NCBI RefSeq assembly: GCF_000427425.1
Contig: NZ_KE386494.1
Coordinates: 66,857 to 130,856, forward strand
Direction of reading: 5' to 3'
Length of the DNA: 64,000 bases
Source of the DNA: Caldanaerobius polysaccharolyticus DSM 13641
GTDB taxonomy: Bacteria; Bacillota; Thermoanaerobacteria; Thermoanaerobacterales; Caldanaerobiaceae
Positions 32,327 to 42,559 of the stretch are shown here, in pieces. The notes beneath the pieces are model-generated. The model worked only from the letters and a program-made list of their open reading frames with translations. It was not told the DNA's origin and ran no database searches. The position numbers were made by a program, and so were the translations under genes. Numbering within the stretch: position 1 is the stretch's first letter; each line of letters opens with the position of its first letter.

Positions 32327-33778
32327 TTATTTTACCAAGTACCTTGGAGAGGTCAAAATCTTTAAATTTCTCAATCCAAACGCTGCTATAGGAATTAAAC
32401 AAACTATCGCAGGATAATGATAACGAGACTGAACCTCTAAAAACGCATAGGCTATAACGTGAATCGAGAATACCATCGCTGGAACTATCGACTTTTTGTT
32501 TTCTCTACTTATTGATAATCCACAAAACACGAAAAACAAAATAGCGAGATAGTAAATTTGAAGGACAACTATTAACATGTTTTTCATAAATGGAATTTTT
32601 AACAAACGGGTATTAGAAGACTGCTCAAAGCTCCAGCTTATCGCATATAGTTCATCTCCCCACATTATCCTAGTTTTTTCTTCGACAAGATTCAAAAATC
32701 TTAACGGATGTGATCTAATCCTTTCTATTGCAGTTTTTGCGCTTTCTTTATGGACCTTGTCAAAGTCATAGTTGTATTTACTGAGTATTAAAGCATCCTC
32801 GTTGTTATACATTCCGTGTGAATAATAGTTTGTACCAACCATCAAATTGTATCCCATTGACGAACGAAGGGTTATTCCCGTCAGATCTTTTGTAGTAATG
32901 CCTAATACTTCCATGGTTATTAAAAAGAAGACAAACACAAAGACGAACTTCTTAACAAAGCCCTTGAGTGCGCGCTTATGGCTTAAAACGATGCCTGCTA
33001 TCAAAAACACTATTAATAGCATCTGAGCTATTGGCCTGATAAATTGAGCCAATGCTACGCAAATACCGCAGATTATAGCCAATAAAACACTTCGCTTAGA
33101 ATCCTCTTCTATACATTTCATAAACAGTATAATAGCTGTTAAAAATAATGTCATAAATAACCGCTCAGAAGCTATTGTCGATGAATACATAATCTGGGAT
33201 GGCCAAAGTGCATAAAGCACTGCTGAAACTCTTGCTACATTAGGATTGTAAATCATCTTTGCCAATATGTAAACTAGAACAATGTTCATAGTAGAAATAA
33301 ATATATTAAACAAACTCCCTGTCGAAACAAACGGACCAAAAAGAAAATAGACAAAACCTAAAAATAAAGGAAAACCAAATCTGTGCGGAAATATTACGCA
33401 TGTCTTATCAAGGGGTAGATAATTCCCTTTGCTAATTTTTTCAGCGTAATTGTGATAAAACAAAAAATCTGATACAGGTAACGGCTTCGTGAAAATATAA
33501 TAAAATATTCTCAATAAAAAAGCTATAGATAGTAAAATAATGACAAAAGATACCTCGCCAATGGTACCAACTTTTATTTTACTTGCTTGTACTTTTAGAA
33601 GGAAAAAAACGATCATATATATGATAATAATCAGCATGTAAGAAGGATATCCTGTAACTATATTACTTCGCTGAAAAAGAGATATTAAAAAAATATAGGC
33701 CACAGACAATAAACTAAAGTACATCAATGATTTAAAAATTTTTTCTTTAATATCTGCAAAAAAGAAATTACCCGTCAC
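32327..33778 (-). CDS. Multi-pass membrane glycosyltransferase (GT39/ArnT-like)
   Basis: The 483-residue protein has about ten to twelve membrane helices. The first outer loop has the PMT-type acidic motif region (TKPLPVSDFLFYHNYAEKI), and RFGFPLFLGF and MYSSTIASERLFMTLFL follow. This fits the GT-C (PMT_2) fold, which uses lipid-phosphate sugars to modify proteins or wall polymers. Start GTG 33778. A -10-like TATAAT lies at 33818-33823. It is the first gene of a three-gene envelope operon. Confidence 0.82.
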   Translation of the reverse strand: MTGNFFFADIKEKIFKSLMYFSLLSVAYIFLISLFQRSNIVTGYPSYMLIIIIYMIVFFLLKVQASKIKVGTIGEVSFVIILLSIAFLLRIFYYIFTKPLPVSDFLFYHNYAEKISKGNYLPLDKTCVIFPHRFGFPLFLGFVYFLFGPFVSTGSLFNIFISTMNIVLVYILAKMIYNPNVARVSAVLYALWPSQIMYSSTIASERLFMTLFLTAIILFMKCIEEDSKRSVLLAIICGICVALAQFIRPIAQMLLIVFLIAGIVLSHKRALKGFVKKFVFVFVFFLITMEVLGITTKDLTGITLRSSMGYNLMVGTNYYSHGMYNNEDALILSKYNYDFDKVHKESAKTAIERIRSHPLRFLNLVEEKTRIMWGDELYAISWSFEQSSNTRLLKIPFMKNMLIVVLQIYYLAILFFVFCGLSISRENKKSIVPAMVFSIHVIAYAFLEVQSRYHYPAIVCLIPIAAFGLRNLKILTSPRYLVK

Positions 33779-33922
33779 TCATCCCAACCCTTTCTCTCAC
33801 ATATCGATTTAATAAATATTATACAATATCGTTTATAAAAAGAAAATGGCGAGCAAACAGCTTCTTCCGGCCGTTCTTTCGCCATAATTTTACTATTATA
33901 TATTACATTCACCCAGCAATTC

Positions 33923-33974
33923 TGACATCCTCCCACGGGTAAACCCGTGGGGTTCTTTCCCCACGAGGCCGTGG
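33923..33974 (-). mobile_element. IS200/IS605-type right end
   Basis: On the - strand, CCCACGGGT-TT-ACCCGTGGG is followed by AGGATGTCA ending at 33923. This hairpin plus terminal motif is typical of the right end of TnpB-bearing IS200/IS605 elements and overlaps the 3' end of the guide RNA in active copies. Confidence 0.65.
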
Positions 33975-34013
33975 TACGAACGGTTTTATACTTCGCGGCT
34001 GTTCAAGCAAGCC

Positions 34014-34600
34014 CTATGCAGCCTGTTTGAACGTCCCCTGTTCACGGCCTTTCGGTGTGGTTTTTCTCCACACAAACAGGTTGACCGCAGGGCGTGCCAG
34101 CACGCCCACTACTCCTGACTGAATCGGCACAGCCGCTCCAGTCTCACGGAGATACCTCTGCAAAATGTTGTACGCTCCCACCACATCCGCATTGAACGCT
34201 TTATCGCAGTGAACAAACAACCCACGGTATATACGGGCTTTTTTCTCACTCCTGCCGCATAATGGACACGTGGTGCTGGTGCTCCTCTCCGATGTCTTTA
34301 TCACCCGTATTCCTGCAAGGGCTGCCTTATAGGTGAGCAGCTCTATTATCCTGCTGAATGGCCATTCATAAAGCTTCTGATTGCCCGCATCTCCCCAGTC
34401 TTTATCCTCGCGAATACCTTTTAATTCGCCTACCACAATGGTGGAAACATTGTGGGCAACCGACAGATCAACCAGCCATCTGGTCAGAACGTGCAGGTAG
34501 TGATTTCGCTGCCTGCCCCATTTGATATTCGTTCGACGCAGCGTCTGCTATCAGGCTTGGTACACTTGGCTTTTTCCTTCTGAAAGTATCGGTCGAGATC
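34014..34600 (-). pseudogene. TnpB (IS605 OrfB) remnant
   Basis: The open part from 34436 to 34014 (140 codons) is the C-terminal RuvC/zinc region: VVGELKGIRED, CPLCG, a residual HC and NADVVGAYNIL with the last catalytic Asp. Upstream, the same family continues without a start (RRTNIKWGRQRNHYLHVLTR), then a frame change near 34540 leads to DLDRYFQKEKAKCTKP. About 195 codons remain of the usual 370-400, so the N-terminus is lost. No TnpA gene is present. It is probably inactive. Confidence 0.8.
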
Positions 34601-34626
34601 CCACATTCACTTCTGTAATCTATCCT

Positions 34627-34644
34627 CTGTGATAAATATCACAG
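34627..34644. repeat. Short palindrome upstream of the TnpB remnant
   Basis: CTGTGATA-AA-TATCACAG is perfect. It could be a left-end hairpin of the decayed element or unrelated. Bases 34645-34762 hold nothing else recognisable. Confidence 0.35.
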
Positions 34645-34762
34645 ACAAAGAAAAGATTATATGCCTGCGTAAAAAACTGTAAAAAAAGAGTTACAGGGAC
34701 ACTTATCTTTGAAAATTTTAAAGTTGTTACGATAGAAATACGATATACAGCTGACAAATACG

Positions 34763-34801
34763 AAAGAGCCATCTAAGCGTAGAGATCTAAGATGGCTCTT
34801 T
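34763..34801. terminator. Terminator of the family 5 ABC operon
   Basis: AAAGAGCCATCT / AGATGGCTCTTT, 12-bp arms with a 15-base loop, just after the DppF-like stop. Confidence 0.75.
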
Positions 34802-34806
34802 GCATA

Positions 34807-35607
34807 TTAAAACTCCCAGCGGCTTTGAATCTTTGGCACATCGCTTAAGAGATGCTTGGTATAATCTTGTGTGGGGTTTAAAATAACGTCATCAGGAAGT
34901 CCTTCCTCAACAAAGCAACCACTTTTCATAATGTATATTTTATCAGATACGTAATAGGCAAGGCCGATATCATGAGTGATAAAGACAACCGTCATCTTTG
35001 TTTCATCGCGCAGTTTGAGTATCATGTCGAGGATATTCGCACGCGAACAAGCATCAATCATGGAGGTAGGTTCATCGGCAATTACAATCTTGGGGCGCAA
35101 CATGAATATACGGGCTATCATAAGCCTTTGCATCTGCCCACCGGAAAGCTCAAAGGGGTATTTATTAGAGATCTCTTCAAATTTCAGGTTGACAAAATCA
35201 CAAGCCTCTTTCATCCTCTGATATTTTTCCTCTTTTGTTAATGATTTCTGGCCTTGCAATTTTATGCAATCTAGCAGCAGTGTGTCAACTTTGCTAAAAA
35301 TATTAAACGAAGAAAATGGGTCCTGAAAAATCGGCTGCACATTCCTCCAGTATGCTTTGCGCTTTTTCTGGGTTGTGATGTCTCTGGGTTTGCCTTCGTA
35401 ATAAATTTCCCCCTCTGTCATGTTAAGCAAACCGAGTATCATTCTTGCCAGCGTCGTTTTTCCGCTGCCACTTTCGCCTACTATGGATATTATCTCACCG
35501 CGACAAAACTCGAAATTGACATGATCCACAGCAGTGAACCTTGTCCTTCCATTTATAAACACCCTCGTTACATTTTTCCCACTTAGGAGCACTTCGTTTT
35601 TCTTCAT
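34807..35607 (-). CDS. Peptide/oligosaccharide ABC transporter ATPase (DppF/OppF-like)
   Basis: The 266-residue ATPase has Walker [10 protein letters not shown], the signature LSGGQMQRL and Walker [10 protein letters not shown]. It lacks the C-terminal Cys-rich extension seen in its partner, as expected for the OppF-type subunit, though it is shorter than usual. It overlaps the OppD-like gene by four bases and ends the five-gene operon. Confidence 0.9.
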   Translation of the reverse strand: MKKNEVLLSGKNVTRVFINGRTRFTAVDHVNFEFCRGEIISIVGESGSGKTTLARMILGLLNMTEGEIYYEGKPRDITTQKKRKAYWRNVQPIFQDPFSSFNIFSKVDTLLLDCIKLQGQKSLTKEEKYQRMKEACDFVNLKFEEISNKYPFELSGGQMQRLMIARIFMLRPKIVIADEPTSMIDACSRANILDMILKLRDETKMTVVFITHDIGLAYYVSDKIYIMKSGCFVEEGLPDDVILNPTQDYTKHLLSDVPKIQSRWEF

Positions 35608-36605
35608 TTGCCATACATCTCCTTAAGCGCACCCGCTTGTAATATGCATCTATACCCTCTGCCGTTCACCGTTTTTATAGGTATCTTGCCTTTTTTGCAT
35701 TCACTTTTAACGTACCTGCATCGATCGGCAAAACGGCAGCCTTCTGATACATATTTCAGATCTGGCGGAGCACCAGGAATAGATATAAGCTTTTTGCTGC
35801 GCGTGCCTTTTTCAGGGACAATAATCGAATCCATAAGGCCTTTTGAATACGGGTGCAAAGGGTCAAAAATCATTTCTTGGGCCGTCCCGTACTCGACAAT
35901 TTCACCTGCGTACATAACCATTATATTGTCCGCCACATTGTAGAGAAGGGGCAACTCATGGGTTATAAAAACCATTGATTTAATAAAACCCCTCTTCATT
36001 AAATCTTTTAAAAGTTTAATGACCATTTTTTGAGACGTAACATCCAAAGCTGACGAGGGTTCATCAGCGATAAGCACTTTGGGGTTCAATATTGTGGATA
36101 TGGCGATTACCGTTCGCTGTTTCATACCACCTGAAAGCTCTATTGGATATTTGTTGAGAACTTCCCTCGGCAGATTGAGCGTTTCAAACCTCTCGGCCGC
36201 CATTTCGATTACATCTTTTTTACTCATATCCGGCCTATGTTCTTTCATGACATCTTCAATAAGGTTGATTATTCTTTGAGTGGGATTTAATGCATTCATA
36301 GCCGCCTGAGGTATATAAGCTATCTCACTGCCAAGCACCTTGACCCTTAATTGATTAAATTTCATCCTAGTAATATCCATCCCATCAACTTTAACGGTGC
36401 CGCTTTCATAGCGAAGCGGTGGAAAATAATAACCCATTATACTCATGGCCAATGTGGATTTACCACAACCGGATTCGCCAGCAATGCCTAAGCACTTACC
36501 TTCTTCCACCTCCAGCGAAACCCCGTCAACAGCATGGACTTCCTCGCCAAATCTTGTCCTGTATTTACTCCTTAATTCATGGACTTCTAACAACTTTTTT
36601 CCCAT
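35604..36605 (-). CDS. Peptide/oligosaccharide ABC transporter ATPase (DppD/OppD-like)
   Basis: The 333-residue ATPase has Walker [10 protein letters not shown], signature LSGGMKQR, Walker [13 protein letters not shown] and the oligo_HPY C-terminal extension. That extension carries Cys residues ([18 protein letters not shown]) that can bind an iron-sulfur cluster in relatives. It pairs with the downstream OppF-type subunit. Confidence 0.92.
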   Translation of the reverse strand: MGKKLLEVHELRSKYRTRFGEEVHAVDGVSLEVEEGKCLGIAGESGCGKSTLAMSIMGYYFPPLRYESGTVKVDGMDITRMKFNQLRVKVLGSEIAYIPQAAMNALNPTQRIINLIEDVMKEHRPDMSKKDVIEMAAERFETLNLPREVLNKYPIELSGGMKQRTVIAISTILNPKVLIADEPSSALDVTSQKMVIKLLKDLMKRGFIKSMVFITHELPLLYNVADNIMVMYAGEIVEYGTAQEMIFDPLHPYSKGLMDSIIVPEKGTRSKKLISIPGAPPDLKYVSEGCRFADRCRYVKSECKKGKIPIKTVNGRGYRCILQAGALKEMYGK

Positions 36606-36610
36606 AATTA

Positions 36611-37447
36611 TTAGCTCCTTATCTGCGGATTGAAAATTTGATCCAGCCCTGTATTCATTAAATTAAGGGAAAATGTAATCAATGCAATCGTCAAAACCAC
36701 AGGTATAAAAGCCCACCATGCACCGCTCATATGCGCCTCGTACATTGTCGCCCAGCTTAACATAAGGCCTAATGTCGCCGTATTTTGTGGTCCCAAACCC
36801 AGCATGGATATCTGGGCTTCAGAGAGAATTCCCGAGGCAACCTGAAGGATAAACGCCATAGCTACATATGATGCCACATAAGGCAATATTTCAACAGCTA
36901 TTATCTTAGGTGTACTGTAACCGGACACCTTTGCAAGGTTGACGTGATCGCGATTTCGCAAGGAAATAGTCTGTGCCCTCACAGCCCTCGCTGTCCAGGG
37001 CCAGCTTGTAAACCCTATGACCAATGCGGTCGTTATGTACGACCTGGAGCTGATGCTTACAGATACCAGAACCAATATAATGAAAGACGGGATCACAATA
37101 AATATGTTAGTAATTGCCGAAAGAATATCGTCTACTATCCCACCGACATAACCGCTAAACAAGCCTATCAGTAACCCAATGGTAGTGGCAATCCCCCCAG
37201 CCAGTATGCCGATAATAAGCGATGTCTTGGCACCGGCAATCAGCTCAATAAGTACATTTCTGCCGAAATTATCAGCGCCCAGTGGGAGCTGTCTGCTCGG
37301 TTTTGCAAACATAGTCGATGTCATCTCGAGCGGATCTGCGTGGTTCAACAAGGGAAAAATTATCATAATCAAGAGCAATACGGTGAAAATAATAAACCCT
37401 ACCAGGAATTTACCTGATCCAAAAGTGATTTTAAGCTGATTTTTCAT
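36611..37447 (-). CDS. Family 5 ABC transporter permease (DppC-like)
   Basis: The 278-residue permease has six membrane helices. The N-terminal OppC segment ([20 protein letters not shown]) and the EAA-type loop region ([20 protein letters not shown]) are visible. It lies between the DppB-like permease and the two ATPase genes. Confidence 0.92.
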   Translation of the reverse strand: MKNQLKITFGSGKFLVGFIIFTVLLLIMIIFPLLNHADPLEMTSTMFAKPSRQLPLGADNFGRNVLIELIAGAKTSLIIGILAGGIATTIGLLIGLFSGYVGGIVDDILSAITNIFIVIPSFIILVLVSVSISSRSYITTALVIGFTSWPWTARAVRAQTISLRNRDHVNLAKVSGYSTPKIIAVEILPYVASYVAMAFILQVASGILSEAQISMLGLGPQNTATLGLMLSWATMYEAHMSGAWWAFIPVVLTIALITFSLNLMNTGLDQIFNPQIRS

Positions 37448-37453
37448 AACCTA

Positions 37454-38458
37454 TCACTCCTGTTGCACCGCTTTTATTCTTGGATCTACTAGGCCATAAA
37501 TAATATCGACGACAAAATTAGCTATTAGCACTGCCGTAGTGATTAATAAAGTACACCCCGAGATAAGGGGAAAATCCTGTGAGGTAATCGCATTAAACAA
37601 AGCATACCCTATACCAGGATAGCTGAATACAATCTCCGTAACCAGTGCGCCGCCAACCATCGTACCCAGCGAAAGCGCAAGGCCGGTTATCTGCGGAAGC
37701 ATCGCGTTTTTAAACACATACCTTACAATTCTCCTGTCTTTAAGGCCTAACAAACGGCAGTACTTGACATAATCTGCATTAAGTTCGTAAATAGACATTT
37801 CCCTCATGCCCAGCGATTGCCCTCCAATGGCGATCAAAACTATTGACCAGAACGGCAATTGATAATGTTTAAGGACCGATAATAAAAATGGCAAAGTCGG
37901 ACTGGGTATCATGTCAAAGGCGTATCCGCCGCTGGCAGGAGCTATTTTGAGAATAACGCTAAACAGCCATACCAAAATAATGGCAAAGCCAAAAGATGGA
38001 ATGCAGCTTATAAAGAGGAATACAGGAAATATGACCTTATCAAAAACCTTCTTTTTATAAGCGGCGATAGCCCCCAGAACGTTACCCAACACCCAGCCCA
38101 CGATAATAGCAGGTAACTGAAGTCCTATTGTCCATGGCAGTGCACTGGCAAGTATATCAGTAACTTTGCGCGGGTACTGCCCAAAGGATGTACCCATATC
38201 GCCGTGGAAAAGGTTAGCCACATAAATAAAGAACTGCTCCAATAGAGGTTTATCCAGGCCAAATTCCCTTTCAAATGTCTCGTATACGCGTTTTATCGAA
38301 TCGGTGTCAGCCATACCGCTGGTCATTTTGGAAATAACGGTTGATACCGGATTGCCCGGTATCAACCTTGGTAAAAGAAAGTTTAATACCACTGCCACGA
38401 TAAACGTTATCACATACCATATGATTTTATTAACGATATACCTCTTATAACCCTTCAC
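37454..38458 (-). CDS. Family 5 ABC transporter permease (DppB-like)
   Basis: The 334-residue permease has the family N-terminus (LNFLLPRLIPGNPV), six helices and an EAA loop (CRLLGLKDRRIVRYVFKNAM). GTG 38458 is chosen since AAAGGTGG lies six bases before it. ATG 38482 overlaps the binding-protein stop but has no ribosome binding site, and remains an alternative. Confidence 0.9.
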   Translation of the reverse strand: MKGYKRYIVNKIIWYVITFIVAVVLNFLLPRLIPGNPVSTVISKMTSGMADTDSIKRVYETFEREFGLDKPLLEQFFIYVANLFHGDMGTSFGQYPRKVTDILASALPWTIGLQLPAIIVGWVLGNVLGAIAAYKKKVFDKVIFPVFLFISCIPSFGFAIILVWLFSVILKIAPASGGYAFDMIPSPTLPFLLSVLKHYQLPFWSIVLIAIGGQSLGMREMSIYELNADYVKYCRLLGLKDRRIVRYVFKNAMLPQITGLALSLGTMVGGALVTEIVFSYPGIGYALFNAITSQDFPLISGCTLLITTAVLIANFVVDIIYGLVDPRIKAVQQE

Positions 38459-38478
38459 GCACAACCACCTTTGCTTGT

Positions 38479-40287
38479 TCATTTAGAAGCATGAATCTTA
38501 TACAGAGCTGCTACACCATAACCATCCATGCATATCTGCGGCGGAATATTGGTTCCATCGCCTTCTACAGGAAATCCGCTCCAAACTGAGGTGTTTACGG
38601 TGTAAAAATCTGCTGGCCTATACATGAGACCGATCATAGGAACGTCCTGGAGGTAAATCTTATTGAGCTTTGTCCACGCTTCTTTTAGCTGCGCTTGATC
38701 GGTAATAGTCGGGATCTGACTGAGCAGATTGTCGACCTCCGGATTCTTGTAGCGGCCGTAGTTGCGAAATGCGGTTTCCCCAACAGGAGGCACTCCTTGA
38801 GAGCTCATAGCTTGATATGCACGCATCCACGGAGAGGAAATACCCACGCCTTGATATGAGTACATAGCCATGTCGAATTTCCCTGTCTGCAAATCATTAA
38901 TCCACACTGATTGCTGCGGGAAATATGTCTGCACATCAATTCCTATCGCTTTGCTGGACGATGCAACAATTTCCAAAGCTGCATTCCAATCAGACCAGCC
39001 AGATGGGCACTCAACCTTGAAGGAAAGCTTGTGGCCATTTAAAACCCTGATTCCATCAGGGCCTTTTTTGGCTCCTATAGAGTCGAGCAAAGCGTTAGCG
39101 CCTGCTATATCATTGGATTTCCATTGCAGGCTGGCGATTTGATTTTGATCGATCAGTTTCTGTTCCGGATCCGTTGGAAGCATTAAAGACGGTGACATTT
39201 TTTGCGAATAGCCGCTCATGGCATTTGCAGCAATTTTATCATAATCAATGGCCATAGCAATGGCTCTGCGTACATTGGGATTGTCAAGGCCTGGCTTTGT
39301 CGTATTGATGACAAGCCATGGGATTACACCAGGTACATAATAAGGCGGCTTAGATAGATAAGTTTTTACATTAGGTCCAAACGTCTGGATATTTGGTGTA
39401 AACTGCTGAGAAACGTCAACCTGATTCTGCCTAAGCGCGGTGTCGCCAGCCGCATTGTCTTTAAATATGTTATGAACTATATACTTTGGTGCCGGCAACT
39501 TGCCCCACATAGAAGGTGACTTTCCCCAGTAGTTATCATCCCTTATGAGAACGATTTTACTATCGTCATAATAGAATACTTTATATGGTCCAGATCCAAC
39601 CGGGTCTTTGTTGACCTCGTTTGAAATCTTTGTGAAATCGTTATTGTCGTTTTGCTCGATCGTCGTCCATACGTGCTTAGGCAAAATGTAAACTGATTCC
39701 AGTGCCTCCTCCACCATCAGCGGGTTTTTGTTTGTACTCTTCACTTTAAACTCAACGGTGTAATCGTCTTTCGCTGTAACGCTATCGAGGTACTCCCAAT
39801 AGCTTGACCAGTTGACAGGGTACTTCTTGCCTAATTCAAATGTGTATACAACATCTTCGGCCGTTACAGGCTTGCCGTCATTCCAATGGGCATCTTTGTT
39901 TAACGTTACTGTGCAAGTGGTATTATCAGACGACCATGAATACTTGGTCCCAAGGAGCGGATACATCTTACCATCGAGTTGATTATACATAAACAGTGTC
40001 TCATAAGTAAGCTCACGGGCTATACTCCCTGACGCGATAGGAAAACTTGCTGGATTAGCATTCAGAGGATTAAAGTTGGTTGGAGCCCCCCATTGCAGGC
40101 CACTGATATAAAGCGTCTCGTTTCTAGGAGTAGGCTGACCGGGTTTAACTGCTTTATCAGATGAAACACTGTTGCTGGTCTTATTGCTTGTCGTTTTGCT
40201 CGAAGTTTCTTTGCTTTTGCAACCAGCAACCAACAACGCTATAATGCTAAACACGAGGATAAAGCTAATAACCTTTTTTAGCTTCAT
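38479..40287 (-). CDS. Family 5 extracellular solute-binding lipoprotein
   Basis: The 602-residue lipoprotein has signal IALLVAGC and a Ser/Thr/Lys-rich linker. The SBP_bac_5 fold is seen in RELTYETLFMYNQLDGKMYP, KDAHWNDGKPVTAEDVVYTF and NPNVRRAIAMAIDYDKI. This family binds peptides or, in thermophilic anaerobes, often oligosaccharides; the substrate cannot be told here. ATG 40287 has a correctly spaced AGGG site; ATG 40293 abuts it. It is the first gene of its operon, under a conserved upstream element at 40463-40534. Confidence 0.9.
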   Translation of the reverse strand: MKLKKVISFILVFSIIALLVAGCKSKETSSKTTSNKTSNSVSSDKAVKPGQPTPRNETLYISGLQWGAPTNFNPLNANPASFPIASGSIARELTYETLFMYNQLDGKMYPLLGTKYSWSSDNTTCTVTLNKDAHWNDGKPVTAEDVVYTFELGKKYPVNWSSYWEYLDSVTAKDDYTVEFKVKSTNKNPLMVEEALESVYILPKHVWTTIEQNDNNDFTKISNEVNKDPVGSGPYKVFYYDDSKIVLIRDDNYWGKSPSMWGKLPAPKYIVHNIFKDNAAGDTALRQNQVDVSQQFTPNIQTFGPNVKTYLSKPPYYVPGVIPWLVINTTKPGLDNPNVRRAIAMAIDYDKIAANAMSGYSQKMSPSLMLPTDPEQKLIDQNQIASLQWKSNDIAGANALLDSIGAKKGPDGIRVLNGHKLSFKVECPSGWSDWNAALEIVASSSKAIGIDVQTYFPQQSVWINDLQTGKFDMAMYSYQGVGISSPWMRAYQAMSSQGVPPVGETAFRNYGRYKNPEVDNLLSQIPTITDQAQLKEAWTKLNKIYLQDVPMIGLMYRPADFYTVNTSVWSGFPVEGDGTNIPPQICMDGYGVAALYKIHASK

Positions 40288-40447
40288 GTTCATCCCTCTC
40301 TCATTATTTTTGTGCAAAAACCACATTAAACACCCATCCGCCACAATGACTGAACGCTGATTGCCTTAATTTATCACCACCTTTCCTAAAACCTTTTAAA
40401 TAAATTCTTATTACAGTAAATTATATATACAAACGCCTCTAAATATT

Positions 40448-40476
40448 ACTTTAGTCTTCCAAAAAAACATTTTCAA
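40448..40476 (-). promoter_or_regulatory. Predicted promoter of the family 5 ABC operon
   Basis: On the - strand, TTGAAA (40471-40476), 17-base spacer, TAAAGT (40448-40453). The -35 lies at the end of the repeated upstream element, giving a leader of about 155 bases. Confidence 0.5.
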
Positions 40477-40534
40477 AGTCTGAATTCAATCAAATTCAGC
40501 CAAATTCATTGAATATTCGCCGTTTTTTTTTTTT
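40463..40534 (-). repeat. Conserved upstream regulatory element, copy 1 (four phased units)
   Basis: On the - strand: a run of twelve A, CGGC, then GAATATTCAAT, GAATTTGGCT, GAATTTGATT, GAATTCAGAC at 10-11 base steps, then TTTGAAAATGTTTTT. The same arrangement occurs at 50569-50631. It lies upstream of the binding-protein gene. The remaining bases of the 40288-40672 gap hold only the terminator at 40597. Confidence 0.75.
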
Positions 40535-40596
40535 CTGAATCTTTCTCATTCTTCCTTGCCTTTTCTTCTTTTATCATTTCTAGCAACAAAAAACAA

Positions 40597-40620
40597 ATGG
40601 GAGGTAAACTTCCCTCCCAT
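40597..40620 (-). terminator. Terminator of the heterodimeric ABC exporter operon
   Basis: ATGGGAGG / CCTCCCAT with an 8-base loop, followed on the - strand by TTGTTTTTTG. Confidence 0.8.
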
Positions 40621-40672
40621 GTACATTTATATTTACACCATTTTACCCCGTAACTGGATAGCACTCAACCTT

Positions 40673-42559
40673 TCAGCTTGCCAGTTCATCTCGCTCAAAC
40701 TGGCTGTTATAAAGGCTTGCATAAAAACCACCTTTTGCCAGAAGCTCTTCATGGGTACCTTGTTCCACGATATCTCCATGATTCATAACGAGTATTAAAT
40801 CAGCGTTGCGTATTGTAGACAGGCGGTGAGCGATTATAAAGCTGGTGCGGCCTTTCATCAGGTAATCCATAGCCTTTTGTATTTGTATTTCAGTGAGGGT
40901 ATCTACAGAGCTTGTTGCTTCATCGAGAATGAGAATCTTTGGATCTTTCAATATAGCCCTTGCTATAGTGAGAAGCTGCTTTTGCCCTTGTGAAATATTT
41001 GTAGTTTCTTCATTTAATACCATGTTGTAACCGCCAGGCAGTGTGTGTACAAAGCTATCTACATGAGCTGCTTTTGCCGCTTCTATAACTTCTTCATCCG
41101 TTGCATCAAGGCGACCATACCGTATATTGTCCATAATAGTGCCATTGTAAAGCCATGTATCCTGTAAAACCATGCCAAACAGTGAGCGCAAGTCTTCGCG
41201 GGCAAATTCCCTTATGTCATGTCCGTCAATCAGAATCGCACCCTCATTTACATCGTAAAAGCGCATAAGGAGTTTAACTATAGTGGTTTTTCCTGCACCG
41301 GTAGGACCTACGATTGCAACCTTTTGACCTGGTTTAATGCTAACCGAAAAATCATTGATTATAATCTTGTCAGGATTGTACCCAAAGCGAACATGCTTAA
41401 ATTCAACACTACCTTTGACAGTATCAAGTTTTATAGGATTGGGATTGTCCGGCACTTCTTCTTCTTCCTCTAAGAACTCAAACACGCGTTCTGCACAAGC
41501 AGCTGTTTGTTGTAGTATGTTAGAAATATTCGCGATTTGTGCGATTGGCTGTGTAAATGAGCGTACGTACTGTATGAAAGCCTGAATATCCCCAATCTCT
41601 ATTGCCTTTTTAATTACAAGCCACCCTCCTAAGACCGTTACTACAACATAGCCAAGATTGCCTATAACGTTCATAATAGGCATCATCATACCTGTTAAGA
41701 ACTGTGATTTCCATGCTACAGTATAAAGCCTATCGTTTAATTCATTGAATTTATCTACGCTCTTCTTTTCACCATTAAAAGCCTTTACTATATTATGTCC
41801 ACCGTACATTTCTTCCACATGGCCATTTACATGTCCTAAGTAACTCTGCTGTTCTACAAAGTATACCTGGGAATACTTTATTATAATAGTAACGAATACC
41901 GCGGATAATGGAATTATAAACAGCGCCACAACAGTCATGAGCCAATTTATACTGAGCATCATGACCAATACCCCAATTACCGTGGTAACCGAAGTAATTA
42001 TTTGTGTTAAACTCTGATTAAGTGTCTGGCTTATTGTATCCACATCGTTTGTAATACGTGACAGTATTTCACCTTGATTGGTGCTTTCAAAATACTTCAA
42101 TGGCATACGGTTAATTTTTTCTGATATTTCCTTTCTGAACCGATAAGTAACCTTCATTGAAACACCGGACATAATCCAGCCTTGCAAATAACCAAATATT
42201 GAGCTTAATGAATACAGCACTACAAGAATGAGGATTATCCTCCCGATATATTCAAAATCTATACCATTGCCAGTACCTGTGATCTTACTCATTATGCCAT
42301 CAAAAATTTTTGTTATTGCTTTGCTCAATATTTTTGGACCTACTATGGAGAATACAGCGCTGGCCGATGCAAATATGAACACGACAATTATAGATACCTT
42401 ATAAACGCTCAGATATCGCATCAGCTTTTTCATCGTGCCTTTAAAATCACGGGCTTTTTCTACACCACGCATCATACCGCCAGGCCCATGACCCATTCCA
42501 ACACCGCGGAGTCTCGTCATCTTTTTGGGTAATTCTTGCTTGTTATTTTGCCCCTTCAT
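40673..42559 (-). CDS. Multidrug-type ABC exporter, second half-transporter
   Basis: The 628-residue fused membrane-ATPase protein has six helices in the first 350 residues. The ATPase has Walker A GPTGAGKTT, signature NISQGQKQLL and Walker B ILILDEATSS. The N-terminus has a Gly/Met-rich stretch (GVGMGHGPGGMMRGVEKA) typical of YfiC/BmrA-like heterodimeric exporters. It overlaps its partner by four bases. The signature is canonical-like but with Gln for Gly (SQGQ), common in one half of such pairs. Confidence 0.9.
   Translation of the reverse strand: MKGQNNKQELPKKMTRLRGVGMGHGPGGMMRGVEKARDFKGTMKKLMRYLSVYKVSIIVVFIFASASAVFSIVGPKILSKAITKIFDGIMSKITGTGNGIDFEYIGRIILILVVLYSLSSIFGYLQGWIMSGVSMKVTYRFRKEISEKINRMPLKYFESTNQGEILSRITNDVDTISQTLNQSLTQIITSVTTVIGVLVMMLSINWLMTVVALFIIPLSAVFVTIIIKYSQVYFVEQQSYLGHVNGHVEEMYGGHNIVKAFNGEKKSVDKFNELNDRLYTVAWKSQFLTGMMMPIMNVIGNLGYVVVTVLGGWLVIKKAIEIGDIQAFIQYVRSFTQPIAQIANISNILQQTAACAERVFEFLEEEEEVPDNPNPIKLDTVKGSVEFKHVRFGYNPDKIIINDFSVSIKPGQKVAIVGPTGAGKTTIVKLLMRFYDVNEGAILIDGHDIREFAREDLRSLFGMVLQDTWLYNGTIMDNIRYGRLDATDEEVIEAAKAAHVDSFVHTLPGGYNMVLNEETTNISQGQKQLLTIARAILKDPKILILDEATSSVDTLTEIQIQKAMDYLMKGRTSFIIAHRLSTIRNADLILVMNHGDIVEQGTHEELLAKGGFYASLYNSQFERDELAS

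Noticed and set aside
32301-32402. N-terminal extension of the GT2 gene to 32402
   Set aside because: It would lie inside the preceding gene, has no ribosome binding site, and ATG 32300 gives the standard family N-terminus.
40523-40534. Run of twelve T as an intrinsic terminator
   Set aside because: No stem precedes it on the + strand and it is part of the conserved - strand element that also occurs at 50569-50631.
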